DNA of 64,000 nt from Charina bottae (lineage: Eukaryota > Chordata > Lepidosauria > Squamata > Charinaidae): assembly GCA_023362775.1 (NCBI GenBank), contig JALMGJ010000025.1:9897501-9961500 (forward strand), read 5' to 3'. Numbering within the stretch: the first letter of the stretch is position 1; every line of letters starts with the position of its first letter. The position numbers were made by a program, and so were the translations under genes. Below, in pieces: positions 43,088 through 52,619 of this stretch. The notes beneath the pieces were generated by a model. It was not told where the DNA came from. It was given only the letters and a program-made list of their open reading frames with translations, and did no database searches.

Positions 43088-45245
43088 CATTTCAGCCCCC
43101 TTCGGTGGAAACCCCTTTCACGATAGTTGTTCGGTACGATAAATAGCCTTTAAAGGCTGCCAGCGTGTGCTGGGTGGCTGTTTGTGGGAGAGCAATAACC
43201 TTTAAAATTAGCCAGCGTGTGCTGGGGGGTTATTGGGAGACAGGACCTTAAATTTATCTGGTGAACGAGTCCAGCGTGTGCTGGAGGTTCTAGATAAGGA
43301 CCTTAAATTTGGTTACCAAATAAGTCCAGCGCTTGCTGGAGGTCCTGGATCTAAGAGAAAATAAGATTCAGAAGAGAACAACTTTCAGTTGTGCGGTCCC
43401 TCGACTGCACTCCTCCCCCCCCACCCATCCATTCCTGTTTATTTATTTATGTATTTATTTATCACTGTTATCACTGTTCCTGTGAGCTCCTCATGGGCTC
43501 CCACTGCCGGCCACGGGCGGCTGCCGCGGCCAGTGGAGACGCAGGGCCGGTGAGGATGGAAAGAACAGGAAAACCTCAAAAACCCTTTTAAATGTGTTTT
43601 AAGAAACTGGAAGTTTTTAAAACCCAAGGCGGCATGACCCCTGCAAGTCACGCCTTGGAGCCTTTTGCTCCGATGTCTGGCCATTCTATCCACCATGGGA
43701 CATTGGACTCTGATTATCTCCAAGCATTCTTTAATTACTTAATCTCAATGGCCGAGCAGATTCACTGGAACAAGTGGCATTTTTGTTCCTAACAAGCTGC
43801 TCTTAGCCGCACCTCCCTACCACCTCCAGGAGAAGGAGAGGGGGAGGAGGATGGTGTCCCTACGCCCCCCCCCACTCACAAAGTGATATTAAAACTGGTC
43901 CTTGTTAGCCAAAGGTGCCCCAAAGGTCTAGAGAGAACTGTAAAAACTCCAAGCCCTTATGGCTGCATCCACTGACAAAGAAGGAAAAATGCATAAACAG
44001 GCTAACATTCAGCAAGAAATCTTACCGTAAGAATACGGGGGGCCACCCAACTGCTGTCAGCTAAGCCTCCATAATGTGTGTGTGTGCCTGAAAGGGTGTG
44101 TTTCAGTTGTAAAGCAAAGGTTGTGAAATTGTGAGAGTTTGTCTTTTTCCCTCCCCATTGCCCAAATCTCCCCTGTCATGTTTCAATAAAGGCCTCTGTT
44201 TTGTACAGTTTGAATGCTGGTTTCCTGTGTGTGTGCGTAACTATCTAGGCTCTGCCTTCTGCCCTTGTGGGGGAAGAGGAGGGGGGTGGAAAAAAAGCCC
44301 ATAAGAGCTGATATGAGCAAAATTAGGATGCTGAGAAGTAACAGGGAAAATGCACACAGAAATTCCTCTCGCCTGTGTTGGCTCCCTGGAAGCATGTAGA
44401 TAGAACTGGGAATTTTCCGGAAGATGGGCGAGGAGACAGAGGAAAAGGCAAGGATTTTCCAATGCACAAGGGGTTGATAATAAATCAGCTAAACTTTGGA
44501 CCCCTTTACTAGAATTTTATCTGAGTCATAACTTATGAGTGTGTGGTTGTGTGTGTATGTTTTCAGTTTGTTGAACTGTGTGGTGTGTGAATAAAAAAAA
44601 AAGGAAGAAGAGTTTTTTTATTTCTGAAGATTTTGGCAATAATGGAGCCTCCATGGATTGGCATAGTCTATCTGACGGTTTTGTTTTTTCTCCGTTTTTG
44701 AAAATTTTTACTGCAAAAGCAGTCTACTCCTTACATTACATTATGTCAATGCTCATTCTCATTCATCCTTCTAGGCATGTTTTTGGATTTTTATTTTTAT
44801 GCATGTTCTATCTCACACATCAGAAGTTGCTGATGTGGTGAGTGCATGTGTGGGGGAAAGGAATCATATACTGGGAGATTAAGGATTTTGCATACCCTGA
44901 GCTATTTGTTTTTGCTTCTGTAACACGCTTACATGCATTATTTGACTATAAGCTATTTGGACTGGTTCAGTGATATTTTCACTGATTAGAGCTGCATTGT
45001 TTTTCTGGTTTTACTTGGTCTGGGAAATCTTTTCTCTTTGATTCCAAATGTCTTCCATTGATGGGATAACTGTTATTACCACACGTTGCTTGAGCCCAGC
45101 CTTCCAAAGTAATATTGATTACTATTACTACTGGGTGTTACTACTCAGGTGTGTTCCTCATGAGTGCACCCCTTTGGTGGGCTGGCCTCTAGCGCATAGC
45201 ATTTCGCTTGTTTATACAAAGGGAGAAATGTAAGGATTAGCTTAG
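43088..45245 (+). other. Unrecognised 2.15-kb segment replacing gag-pol in provirus B
   Basis: The segment lies exactly between the end of the gag homology to provirus A (aacacat) and its return in the integrase-end stub (ctacgccatcagcctgg). It holds the hairpin array (43145-43392), a GC-rich stretch (43495-43560), an AATAAA at 44185-44190 followed by GT-rich sequence, and 'gtgtgaataaaaaaaaaa' near 44585. Its right end has a purine run AAAGGGAGAAATGTA (about 45220-45234) that looks like a polypurine tract. Small ORFs at 43592-43792 and 44578-44841 (hydrophobic) have no recognised motif. The origin could be another retroelement, a captured host transcript, or old viral non-coding sequence. I cannot tell which. 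Confidence 0.6.
43145..43392 (+). ncRNA. Array of four CCAGC/GCTGG hairpins plus a fifth stem-loop
   Basis: Apical hairpins CCAGC-GTGT-GCTGG at 43160-43173, 43212-43225 and 43271-43284, and CCAGC-GCTT-GCTGG at 43326-43339, occur every 52-59 bp. Each sits inside its own outer stem of different sequence. Unit 1 has AGCC/GGCT. Unit 2 has AATAACC/GGTTATT. Unit 3 has GAAC/GTTC and TATCT/AGATA. Unit 4 has GGACC/GGTCC. Keeping the pairing while changing bases points to RNA structure. A further hairpin ACAACT-TTC-AGTTGT follows at 43378-43392. A 14-bp palindrome AGCCTTTAAAGGCT lies at 43145-43158. Position just inside gag suggests a packaging, dimerisation or export signal, but this is inference. Confidence 0.65.
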
Positions 45246-45487
45246 CATAACCTACGCCATCAGCCTGGCGAGTGGAGAGGGACCCAGCCCAGCCCCTGAG
45301 GCTACCTTTGCGTAAACCCATATGAAAGGTCTCCCCTTCTGGTGACACTCCGGAAGCTGTCCCTCTATGAACGGGAGATGAAGACAAGGCATCTCACCCC
45401 TTGCAGGTGTTGCTCCAGAGGCCAACCCCCGTCGCACGGGCTACAAGGCTCCTCTCTTATTTGGTTGCGAAATGGGGGGCCCACGGG
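45246..45487 (+). pseudogene. Integrase-end stub of provirus B
   Basis: Collinear with 38590-38844 of provirus A (cagcctggYgagtggagaggg, ggtctccccttctggtgaYactcc). The last open part, from about 45395, reads LQVLLQRPTPVARATRLL, similar to the tail of gammaretroviral integrase, and is in the same frame as the following env ATG. Confidence 0.55.
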
Positions 45488-47056
45488 ATGGATGCACACC
45501 AAAGGTTGAGAGCCACTGCTTGCATCCGTGTGGGCCTCATGCCTTCCATCTGGGTGGTTGTGATTCTTCTGCTAATTAATATTGTCATTAACTTCCTTTA
45601 CCTATTCAGCATTCTGCTTGCGAAAGGGGGGAATGGAGGTGAGGGTGGCGATGGGCCAGGAGAGACAACTTGCGGTTGGGTAACCGTAACCCCGCCCCCC
45701 GAGGCCCAGCCTGAAACTCCTCCTCCAGGAGATAGCTCCCCAGGTGGGTGCTGGGACTCCCAGGCACCTGCACCAGTTCCCCTCATGGCTCCGCCCCGAA
45801 GGCGACGAGTCACCCGTGCTGCTACACAAAGTCCAGTTAATTGTTCGCAGTGCGTTGAGTGGGCCCAGGTGGGAAACGTTAAGCGACACACCCTCCTGTA
45901 CCATACTCAACGCCCACCGGACTGCACGCCTCAAGGGTCCTGTGCCACACAGGGAAAGGTGTTTACTGTGTAAAGGCAAGAAAGGAGACATAACCTGCTA
46001 CAACCCTCAGACTGAGGTTAGGTACAACGTCTCCGTGTGGGCGGGCCTGGGAATGGTGTCCTCCAGTGGGGTCCGCCTGACCTTGTATTACCTAAACCAC
46101 ACAGTAAGCCCTAAAACCCCGGCTGGCTGGAACTTGGAGTTTGACGTTTGTGAGGCCATGGATAAAATAGCTTACACCTCCTGTGGAAGCCAGGCCTGGT
46201 GGGACACATAGAAGCATAACAGCAAGTATTTATGTGCCAGAAGCCCGCCCAGACCAGCGGACTCTCCCTCCCCTGATGACCCTTGCATTTGGTGGCCACA
46301 CCCCGACCACCCTCACTCTTTTGCCTGGGCTACCATGTGTGCGGGTCTTTTCGAGGCTTCAATAATCCAAAAGTAGTTCACTGAGGAGCCCTTTGTGACC
46401 ATACGGGAGGAGGGTATGCTGGGTACTATAACCCCCTCAACACAGCCCAGTGAACAATCCGGCAATTCGCCCGAGCTGCAGTATGAGGGGCGAATTGAAT
46501 CCACAGGGTGGATAACTTATAATAAGATAATCCGGCTAGCACACAACGGGAGGGGGCTTGAAGTGTCCAAAAGAGCAGAGTCCCAGTGTGTACCACTGAT
46601 AAGGTCTGCACAGCCGTGTATCAGAACCGCCTCACCCTAGACTTCTTGCTTGCTAAGAAGGGTGGAGTCTGTGGTAAGTTTAACCTCACCAATTGCTGCC
46701 TGCAGATTGGGGAAACTGGCCAGGTCATCCATCAGCTAACCACCGAGCTACAACAGCTTACTTATAACCCTCCACAGGAGTGGAAAGGGTTTACCCTCCA
46801 GGATTGGCTGGATGGCTGGGGCCTTCCCAAACTGCCAGGACTTAAGGTAATTGTTGGCCTTGTGGGCCTCATTGCCACAGGCTGTGTCATTCTCCCTTGT
46901 GTTCTTCCTATTTTTGCTCGAACCATTTCTACCTCAATCTCCCTCCTCATAGATAAACAGGCTGCAGTGAAAGCTATGGCCTTGTGGAACTATGAAATGC
47001 TCACTACTTCTCGCGAGGATAACCCCTATGCTGAAATAAGTGGAACTCCACAGTAA
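45488..47056 (+). pseudogene. env of provirus B, surface part broken, transmembrane part open
   Basis: The ATG at 45488 (MDAHQRL) starts the same N-terminus as A, with the hydrophobic SIWVVVILLLINIVINFLYL segment. The frame shifts near 45950 and stops at 45971-45973. Homology continues in another frame to a TAG at 46209-46211. Beyond that the surface region has further stops and deletions relative to A, including one of about 0.8 kb near 46590. The transmembrane part 46586-47056 is open, with YQNRLTLDFLLAKKGGVCG, the C-X7-CC motif, a membrane span (VGLVGLIATGCVILPCVLPIF) and a tail ending ISGTPQ, but it has no signal peptide or start of its own. Confidence 0.88.
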
Positions 47057-47079
47057 TTAGAGAATTTTGGTGGAGTTCC

Positions 47080-47090
47080 AAAGGGGGGAA
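47080..47090 (+). promoter_or_regulatory. Polypurine tract of provirus B
   Basis: AAAGGGGGGAA, identical to that of provirus A, immediately before the 3' LTR. Confidence 0.9.
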
Positions 47091-47578
47091 TGAAGCAGGT
47101 AGGCCCAAAAGTCTCCTTTTGATATTAGAAGCTTAATTAACATTTCTCTGTTGCAAACATAAGACAGAGATAGAAGTCTTGCTCAATGTTCTTGCACGGA
47201 TACTAACCCTTGTAACACAAAGGTGCAGACATTGTAAGTTCCCTATACTTCCCTAAACTCACAGATGGTTTACGATAAGTTCCCCTTTTGTTATCCTGTT
47301 TTGATGTGCTAATTATAAACAAGCTGCGCTTGTGACACGTAAGATGGTTCTATGTCTGGAACAATCTGTCTGAAACAAGCTGAGCTTGTGACACGTAAGA
47401 TCTTGTCATATCCTGATTGTCTGGATTACAAACCCTATAAAAGATAAGCCCCGGGTGTGACCTGGTGTTCAGAATTTGCCAAGTTATTACTCTGAACCAT
47501 TGCTAGCAATAAACCTGTGTTCTCTAACTTCGCTTGGTCTCGTGTCCTGTCATTGGGAAGGTGAGTTTTCCCGCTACA
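47091..47578 (+). repeat. 3' LTR of provirus B, 488 bp
   Basis: Same length as the 5' LTR and one C/T difference (at the CpG in gtgtgaccYggtg). Followed by AGAT and the rest of LTR A. Confidence 0.95.
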
Positions 47579-47582
47579 AGAT

Positions 47583-47767
47583 AACTTCTTCTTTTGTATC
47601 CTGTTTTGGTACACTCGATTGCAAAACCTATAAAAGATAGACTCTGGGAGTAGCCTGGGGTTCAGACTTTGTCAAGCTATTGCTCTGAACCATTGCTAGC
47701 AATAAACCTGTATTCTCCAACCTGGTGGTCTTGTCTCCTGTCTTGGGAAAACGGTTTTCCTGCTTCA
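47583..47767 (+). repeat. 3' LTR of provirus A, right part
   Basis: Continues LTR A from the position interrupted at 41677. Against the 5' LTR it has a 6-bp deletion (tacac-tcgatt), one C-to-T, and GT to AC near the end. It ends CTGCTTCA and is followed by the CCAG duplication. Confidence 0.95.
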
Positions 47768-47771
47768 CCAG

Positions 47772-48157
47772 TAGCCCAAGAAGAAAAAACAGGAGTTATC
47801 TACAACATACAGTGTAAGGACTATAACAGCCACTATGTAGGACAGACAGGCAGAAGACTAGCAGAACGCATCCATGAACACCAACTAGCAGTCAGAAGAC
47901 ACAATGAAAACTCCTTAATCTCACGACACATGGACCGACTTAACCATACTTTCAACTGGGAAACTGTGAGCATCTTAAACCAAGCCAAGTCCAAAAATGC
48001 CAGAGAATTCCTGGAAGCTTGGCACTCAGACAAAGCAGCCATCAACAGACACATAGAGGTAAACAACATTTATATACCATTCATAAGAGACAATAGAAAA
48101 CCAGAAGACCAGAACACCCCCTTTCCAGCAATCATCACCCAGATATGCAAAGATTAA
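47772..48157 (+). pseudogene. Penelope-like element C-terminus: GIY-YIG endonuclease
   Basis: An open frame of about 128 codons reads TGVIYNIQC...HYVGQTGRRL (the GIY and YIG strands), RIHEHQLAVRR, HTFNWETVSIL, then NAREFLEAWHS and AINRHIEVN. This is the conserved GIY-YIG nuclease that follows the reverse transcriptase in Penelope elements and cuts the target. It ends at TAA 48155-48157. The upstream part of the same frame is at 36567-36620, separated by provirus A. The reverse transcriptase core is not present in the window. Confidence 0.85.
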
Positions 48158-48440
48158 CACCAGGATTAGCACCAGAGGAACAATTAAACAGTACAATATA
48201 CCCTAATCAAGGAACTATTAACTCTGTCAATCAACCAAGTAGCAAACAACAGCCCAATCAAGGAACTACTAAGGAGAGAACAGCATCTCCACCAACACAA
48301 GCAGGACAAGCTAGGGTATATAAACAGAGAGCAAGTCCCACTCCCTTTTCACACTGAAGGTGTTGCCTAGCCTGGCAATGAAACATCTGCAAGAAAACAA
48401 CAAGGCTCAGACAGCACCAAGGACTCCATTGAGATGACAT
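48158..48440 (+). mobile_element. Penelope-like element 3' region
   Basis: Matches the solo fragment at 27.55-27.71 kb: 'ggagagaacagcatctccaccaacac', 'gcaggacaagctagggtatataaacagagagc', 'ggcaatgaaacatctgcaag', 'gctcagacagcaccaagga'. It carries the TATA-like box and a decayed hammerhead. Confidence 0.7.
48354..48393 (+). ncRNA. Decayed hammerhead ribozyme in the Penelope tail
   Basis: The same layout as at 27.6 kb, but the first core box is CUGAAGG instead of CUGAUGA (48354-48360), GAAA is at 48380-48383, and AUC replaces GUC before UGCAAG. Stem II UUGCC/GGCAA is still paired. The core mutation should abolish cleavage. Confidence 0.55.
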
Positions 48441-48665
48441 TCTAGTAACATTTTGCCAGCACTGCAGCCCAGTCCAGTGACCCCATGCAAAAATTAGGTT
48501 GAAAATGTAGCTCATCATGCTTTAAGCTTTCTACTTTGGAAATGGATCATAGCCCTATTCAGATGTTAAAAGAGTGCTTCAGTTAAGCCTTTTCTCCTGC
48601 CAACATTGTGCGGTGATGGCTTTCTCTTGGAGAAACTCATATGTTCAGTATGAAAAGTCTTAATA

Positions 48666-50245
48666 CACTGCTCAAAAAAATAAAGGGAACACTGAAACAA
48701 CACAATGTAAGTCCAAGTCAATCACACTTCTGTGAAATCAAACTGTCCACTTAGGTAGCAACACTGATTGACAATCAATTTCACATGCTGTTGTGCACAT
48801 GGAATAGACAACAGGCGGAAAGCATAGGCAGTTAGCAAGACAGCCCCAATAAAGGAGTGGATCTGCAGGTGGTGACCACAGACCACTTCTCAGTTCCTAT
48901 GCTTTCTGGCTGATGGTTTGGTCACTTTTGAATGCTGGCGGTGCTTCCACTCTAGTGGTAGCATGAGACGGAGTCTACAACCCACACAAGTGGCTCAGGT
49001 AGTGCAGTTCATCCAGGATGGCACATCAATGCGAGCTGTGGCAAGAAGGTTTGCTGTGTCTGTCAGCGTAGTGTCCAGAGCATGGAGGCGCTACCAGGAG
49101 ACAGGTCAGTACATCAGGAGACGTGGAGGAGGCCGTAGGAGGGCAACAACCCAGCAGCAGGACCGCTACCTCCGCCTTTGTGCAAGGAGGGACAGGAGGA
49201 ACACTGCCAGAGCCCTGCAAAATGACCTCCAGTGGGCCACAAATGTGCGTGTGGCTGCTCAAACGGTCAGAAACAGACTCCATGAGGGTGGTATGAGGGC
49301 CCGACGTCCACAGGTGGGGGTTGTGCTTACAGCCCAACACCGTGCAGGACGTTTGGCATTTGCCAGAGAACACCAAGATTGGCAACTTCGCCACTGGCGC
49401 CCTGTGCTCTTCACAGATGAAAGCAGGTTCCCACTGAGCACATGTGACAGACGTGACAGGGTCTGGAGACGCCGTGGAGAACGTTCTGCTGCCTGCAACA
49501 TCCTCCAGCATGACCGGTTTGGCAGTGAGTCAGTAATGGTGTGGGGTGGCATTTCTTTAGGGGGCCGCACAGCCCTCCATGTGCTCGCCAGAGGTAGTCT
49601 GACTGCCATTAGGTACCGAGATGAGATCCTCAGACCCCTTGTGAGACCATATGCTGGTGCGGTTGGCCCTGGGTTCCTCCTAATGCAAGACAATGCTAGA
49701 CCTCATGTGGCTGGAGTGTGCCAGCAGTTCCTGCAAGACGAAGGCATTGATGCTATGGACTGGCCCGCCCGTTCCCCAGACCTGAATCCAATTGAGCACA
49801 TCTGGGACATCATGTCTCTCTCCATCCACCAACGCCACGTTGCACCACAGACTGTCCAGGAGTTGGGGGATGCTTTAGTCCAGGTGTGGGAGGAGATCCC
49901 TCAGGAGACCATCCACCACCTCATCAGGAGCATGCCCAGGCGTTGTAGGGAGGTCATACAGGCACGTGGAGGCCACACACACTACTGAGCCTCATTTTGA
50001 CTTGTTTTAAGGACATTACATCAACGTTGGATCAGCCTGTAGTGTTCTTTTCCACTTTAATTTTTGAGTGTAACTCCACATCCAGACCTCCAGGGGTTGC
50101 TTACATTTGATTTCCATTGCTTTTTGTGTGATTTTGTTGTTAGCACATTCAACTATGTAATGAACAAAGTAATTAATACGAATATTTCATTCATTCAGAT
50201 CTAGGATGTCTTATTTCAGTGTTCCCTTTATTTTTTTGAGCAGCT
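48666..50245 (+). mobile_element. Tc1-type DNA transposon, 1580 bp, structurally complete
   Basis: Terminal inverted repeats of 30 bp match exactly (48668-48697 against 50214-50243). Only the outermost two bases differ between ends (CA on the left, and AG read inward on the right). The TA target dinucleotide is present on both sides (48664-48665 and 50246-50247). One intact transposase gene lies inside. The right end carries a changed terminal dinucleotide that might reduce excision. Sequences of this type, with a TIR CTGCTCAAAAAAATAAAGGG, are known to me from fishes and other vertebrates, where Tc1 elements often spread horizontally. Confidence 0.93.
48963..49988 (+). CDS. Tc1-type transposase, intact 341 aa
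   Basis: Cut-and-paste transposase acting in the nucleus on its own terminal repeats. The ATG at 48963 ([10 protein letters not shown]) is preferred over the upstream in-frame ATG at 48918 because it gives the usual Tc1 length of about 340 residues and starts at the first helix-turn-helix. Two helix-turn-helix units occupy about residues 5-50 and 65-110, joined by the basic RRRGGGRRR (52-60), an AT-hook-like nuclear signal. The catalytic DD34E triad is complete: D152 in LFTDESRF, D243 in [11 protein letters not shown]278 in NPIEHIWD, with 34 residues between the last two. Linker motifs VMVWGGIS and [10 protein letters not shown] are present. No stop or frameshift. It sits alone between its terminal repeats. 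Confidence 0.95.
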   Translation: MRRSLQPTQVAQVVQFIQDGTSMRAVARRFAVSVSVVSRAWRRYQETGQYIRRRGGGRRRATTQQQDRYLRLCARRDRRNTARALQNDLQWATNVRVAAQTVRNRLHEGGMRARRPQVGVVLTAQHRAGRLAFAREHQDWQLRHWRPVLFTDESRFPLSTCDRRDRVWRRRGERSAACNILQHDRFGSESVMVWGGISLGGRTALHVLARGSLTAIRYRDEILRPLVRPYAGAVGPGFLLMQDNARPHVAGVCQQFLQDEGIDAMDWPARSPDLNPIEHIWDIMSLSIHQRHVAPQTVQELGDALVQVWEEIPQETIHHLIRSMPRRCREVIQARGGHTHY

Positions 50246-50354
50246 TATTTAGGATTGTTTATAAAGTGAAAGTGATTTCTACAGAGTCAGAACCCTCTAT
50301 GCTAAATGCTGTAGCTCATGTGGAAATCTCCATGTGTAGAGTTGTACTCACTTA

Positions 50355-51045
50355 CATGAATACTATAGAGTATTGTAATGCGCTCTTCATGGGGCTACCC
50401 TTGAAGAGCGTCCGGAAGCTTCAGCTGGTTCAGAATGCAGCCGTGCAGGTGATTTTAGGTGCCTCAAGATCAGCACACATAACACCTTTGCTTCGCGAGC
50501 TGCATTGGGTGCCAGTTTGCTTCCGGATTCAATTCAAGGTGTTGGTTATCACCTCTAAAGCCCTACATGGCATGGGACCAGGTTACCTGAGGGACCGTCT
50601 CATCCCTGTCACATCAACCCATCCCACCCGGTCATGCTGAGAGGACATGCTATGAGCCCTGTCTGTAAGAGAGTTCCATCTGACGGGGTCCAGGAGGCAT
50701 GCCTTCTCTGCAGTACCCCCGCCCTCTGGAATATTCTTCCCCCTGAAATAAGATCCTCCCCCTCTCTCCTGGACTTTAGGAAAAACCTAAAGACCTGGTT
50801 TTGCCACCATGCTTGGGGAAGGGAGGGGAATAGCCAGTCTTGGGGTTGGCTGGTCTCTTAAATCTGCCTTGACGAGCCTTACCGGCCCATGGAATAAGTA
50901 AGATCTACCATTGCTTGGATCGGACTGTAATTAGGTATTTTTACTCATTATTAGTGTTATTTATGGTTTTTTATTGATTTTAAACTTTTTATTGTGAACC
51001 GCCCAGGGTCTCTCCTTGTGAGGGAGATGGGCAGGATATAAATGT
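50355..51045 (+). pseudogene. 5'-truncated L2-type LINE, RT end and 3' UTR
   Basis: Frame 50206-50640 from about residue 50 reads IEYCNALFMGLPLKSVRKL, then LLRELHWVPVCFRIQFKVLV and ALHGMGPGYLRDRLIPVTST, nearly the same as the C-terminal part of the intact L2 at 20 kb. It stops at 50638-50640. A shifted frame then continues to ALWNILPPEIRSSPSLLDFR and GWLVS, then stop at 50859-50861. The 3' UTR has 'gtgaaccgcccagggtctctcc...gggagatgggcagg' and ends in a GATA/GA microsatellite. The same family as the 20 kb copy but clearly older. Confidence 0.88.
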
Positions 51046-51081
51046 GATGATAGATAGATATAGAGATAGAGATAGAGAGAG

Positions 51082-51164
<83 letters not shown>

Positions 51165-51171
51165 CTCAAGT
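51046..51171. repeat. (GATA)n(GA)n microsatellite
   Basis: Grown from the tail of the L2 fragment. ORFs reading LSLSLS are artefacts. Confidence 0.95.
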
Positions 51172-52261
51172 TCACAACAGGGCCATTACAAGAAGCAAAT
51201 CAACAATTGACTTATTGGGGTCTTATATCAATCTGTTATGAGAATTTGGTCTGTTGTGAATCTCATTTTGGTCCAGCAGTTGCTGCTACTAGTTTGGTCA
51301 AAAACCCAAAAATTACAAAAAAAAAAAAAAAAAAACAAACGAAAAAACCACAAAACCATCCTGGTTCATTAAAAAAAAGTAGCTGTTTCTGATCTAATCT
51401 TTACAACTGGGGCAGAGCTAAAAAAGAAAAGGGAGGACTAGATCAAGATCCACCTCTTCTGCCTAATGCTAAACTATGGTGAGTGGACACGATCAGCATT
51501 TTGAGAACAGCTGCTGAGCATGAGACTAAACTGGAAGCATCCATTTTTTTTAAAGTAAAACATTCATTCTTATTGTATTGGAAGTTTTGAACTAAACTTA
51601 GTTGCATCCCAAAAAGAGGTTGAGAAGAGATTACTCGCATTCATATTTGACTGGCTTTTGGCTGCGTAACAGCTGAGAAGGAGAAGACCATTTGAGTCAG
51701 AAGCAAAGAATCAGATGTTCCAAACAATAAGGTTTCATGGGCATAGATGGGAAGTTCAAGTAGGAAACCAGCAGCATTATCCACCCTGGTGTAAAATACA
51801 GTATTCAATAGCTTTCAAAATCCCTTTAGACTGCTTAGGTCGAGGATGTTTAAAAGTAGCTTTTCATGAGCATTTGAATCCCTGCAGATTTTTCTTTTCC
51901 TCTGAAGTATTATTTTTAAAAGCGAGTGAGACAAAGAAATCTTTTTTTAAACAAAATCTGTTGAATTTAATTCTTTCATTTATAAAATGAAAAAGAAGAA
52001 AACGGTCTCGACCAAGTTGGTATTGCTAACGTACTGGATACCTGTGCAAATCTTTAAAGTGGCAGATAGCAAACCACTGCAACTTACACTTAAAAAATAA
52101 TTTAAAAATGCATTTAATAATGCTTTAAACCTTGTTATTAAATTTATACAGTGGTGTCTGCAGCAAACAATAATGACATGAAAACGATGATGCAGATGCC
52201 ACCCTTGCGTACTTGTGTCCTGATGTCTGTATGTTGGAGCATTTGAGTGACGATGTAGTCC
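51172..52261. other. No recognised feature
   Basis: AT-rich sequence with an A-run of about 19 near 51319. No motif in short ORFs. Confidence 0.45.
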
Positions 52262-52611
52262 TGCACATATTCAATATTCAAGGTGGCTTACAATAATTAA
52301 AAGAAAATACACAACATAAAACATGGAGTAAAATATCATTACAATTAGCTAAAGATTAAAAGCTTGGTGAAAGAGATGTGTTTTTGCCATCCTAAATACT
52401 GGGAGAATGGGGACCAAACCAACCTCTTTGTGAAGAGCTCTCCATAGCCTGGGAGCCACAAAAGAAAGGGCCCGCTTCTTCATCCCATATAGCTGAGTTT
52501 CTGGTGGCAAGGGCATTTTCCAAAGGGCCTCTTTTGCTGATCAAAACAACTGGGTTGGCTCATAGTGAGAGAGGCGATCAGCTGGTGAGGGCTGAAAGCT
52601 GGACACCAATA
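52262..52611 (-). mobile_element. Old L2/CR1-type LINE 3' fragment, minus
   Basis: Plus-strand view: 'caaggtggcttacaataatt', 'gtgtttttgccatcctaaat', 'gaagagctctccatagcctgggagccacaaaagaaagggcccgc', 'gggcctcttttgctgatcaaaac'. This is the reverse complement of a degraded LINE end ('...GCCCTTTCT...TGGAGAGCTC...') analogous to the block at 20.05-20.16 kb in the intact L2 (ttccacaaggcgggtgctat...agaaggcacgcctcc). Confidence 0.6.
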
Positions 52612-52619
52612 TCTTAAAC

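Larger units (their letters stand above)
41678..47578 (+). mobile_element. Endogenous retrovirus B, very young and non-autonomous
   Basis: Two 488-bp LTRs (41678-42165, 47091-47578) differ at one position only. The exact 4-bp duplication AGAT flanks the element (41674-41677, 47579-47582), inside the 3' LTR of provirus A. Internal order: tRNA-Arg PBS, leader, a truncated gag MA, about 2.15 kb of unrelated sequence, an integrase-end stub, a broken env, PPT, LTR. It encodes no capsid, protease, reverse transcriptase or integrase and cannot move by itself. Near-identical LTRs mean it integrated recently, so enzymes must have come from a related helper. Confidence 0.92.
36621..47767 (+). mobile_element. 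Endogenous retrovirus A (gammaretrovirus-like), carrying nested provirus B
   Basis: LTRs begin TGAAGCAG and end CTGCTTCA. The exact 4-bp duplication CCAG lies at 36617-36620 and 47768-47771, as expected for gammaretrovirus-type integration. Internal order: tRNA-Arg PBS, gag (MA, late domain, NC), a stub of protease, env, PPT, LTR. Without the nested insert it is only about 5.2 kb, against 8-9 kb for a complete gammaretrovirus, because the capsid part of gag and nearly all of pol are missing. Comparing the two LTRs gives four substitutions and one 6-bp deletion over about 365 bp, roughly 1 percent, so it is young but clearly older than provirus B. Confidence 0.92.

Noticed and set aside
43145..43340. 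CRISPR-like spacing of a short palindromic repeat
   Set aside because: The repeated part is only a 14-bp hairpin tip, the 'spacers' pair with each other as outer stems, and the setting is a vertebrate provirus.
43592..44841. Small ORFs in the foreign segment of provirus B (66 and 87 codons) as possible accessory genes
   Set aside because: No motif, no initiation context advantage and length near chance; left as part of the unknown segment rather than called as genes.
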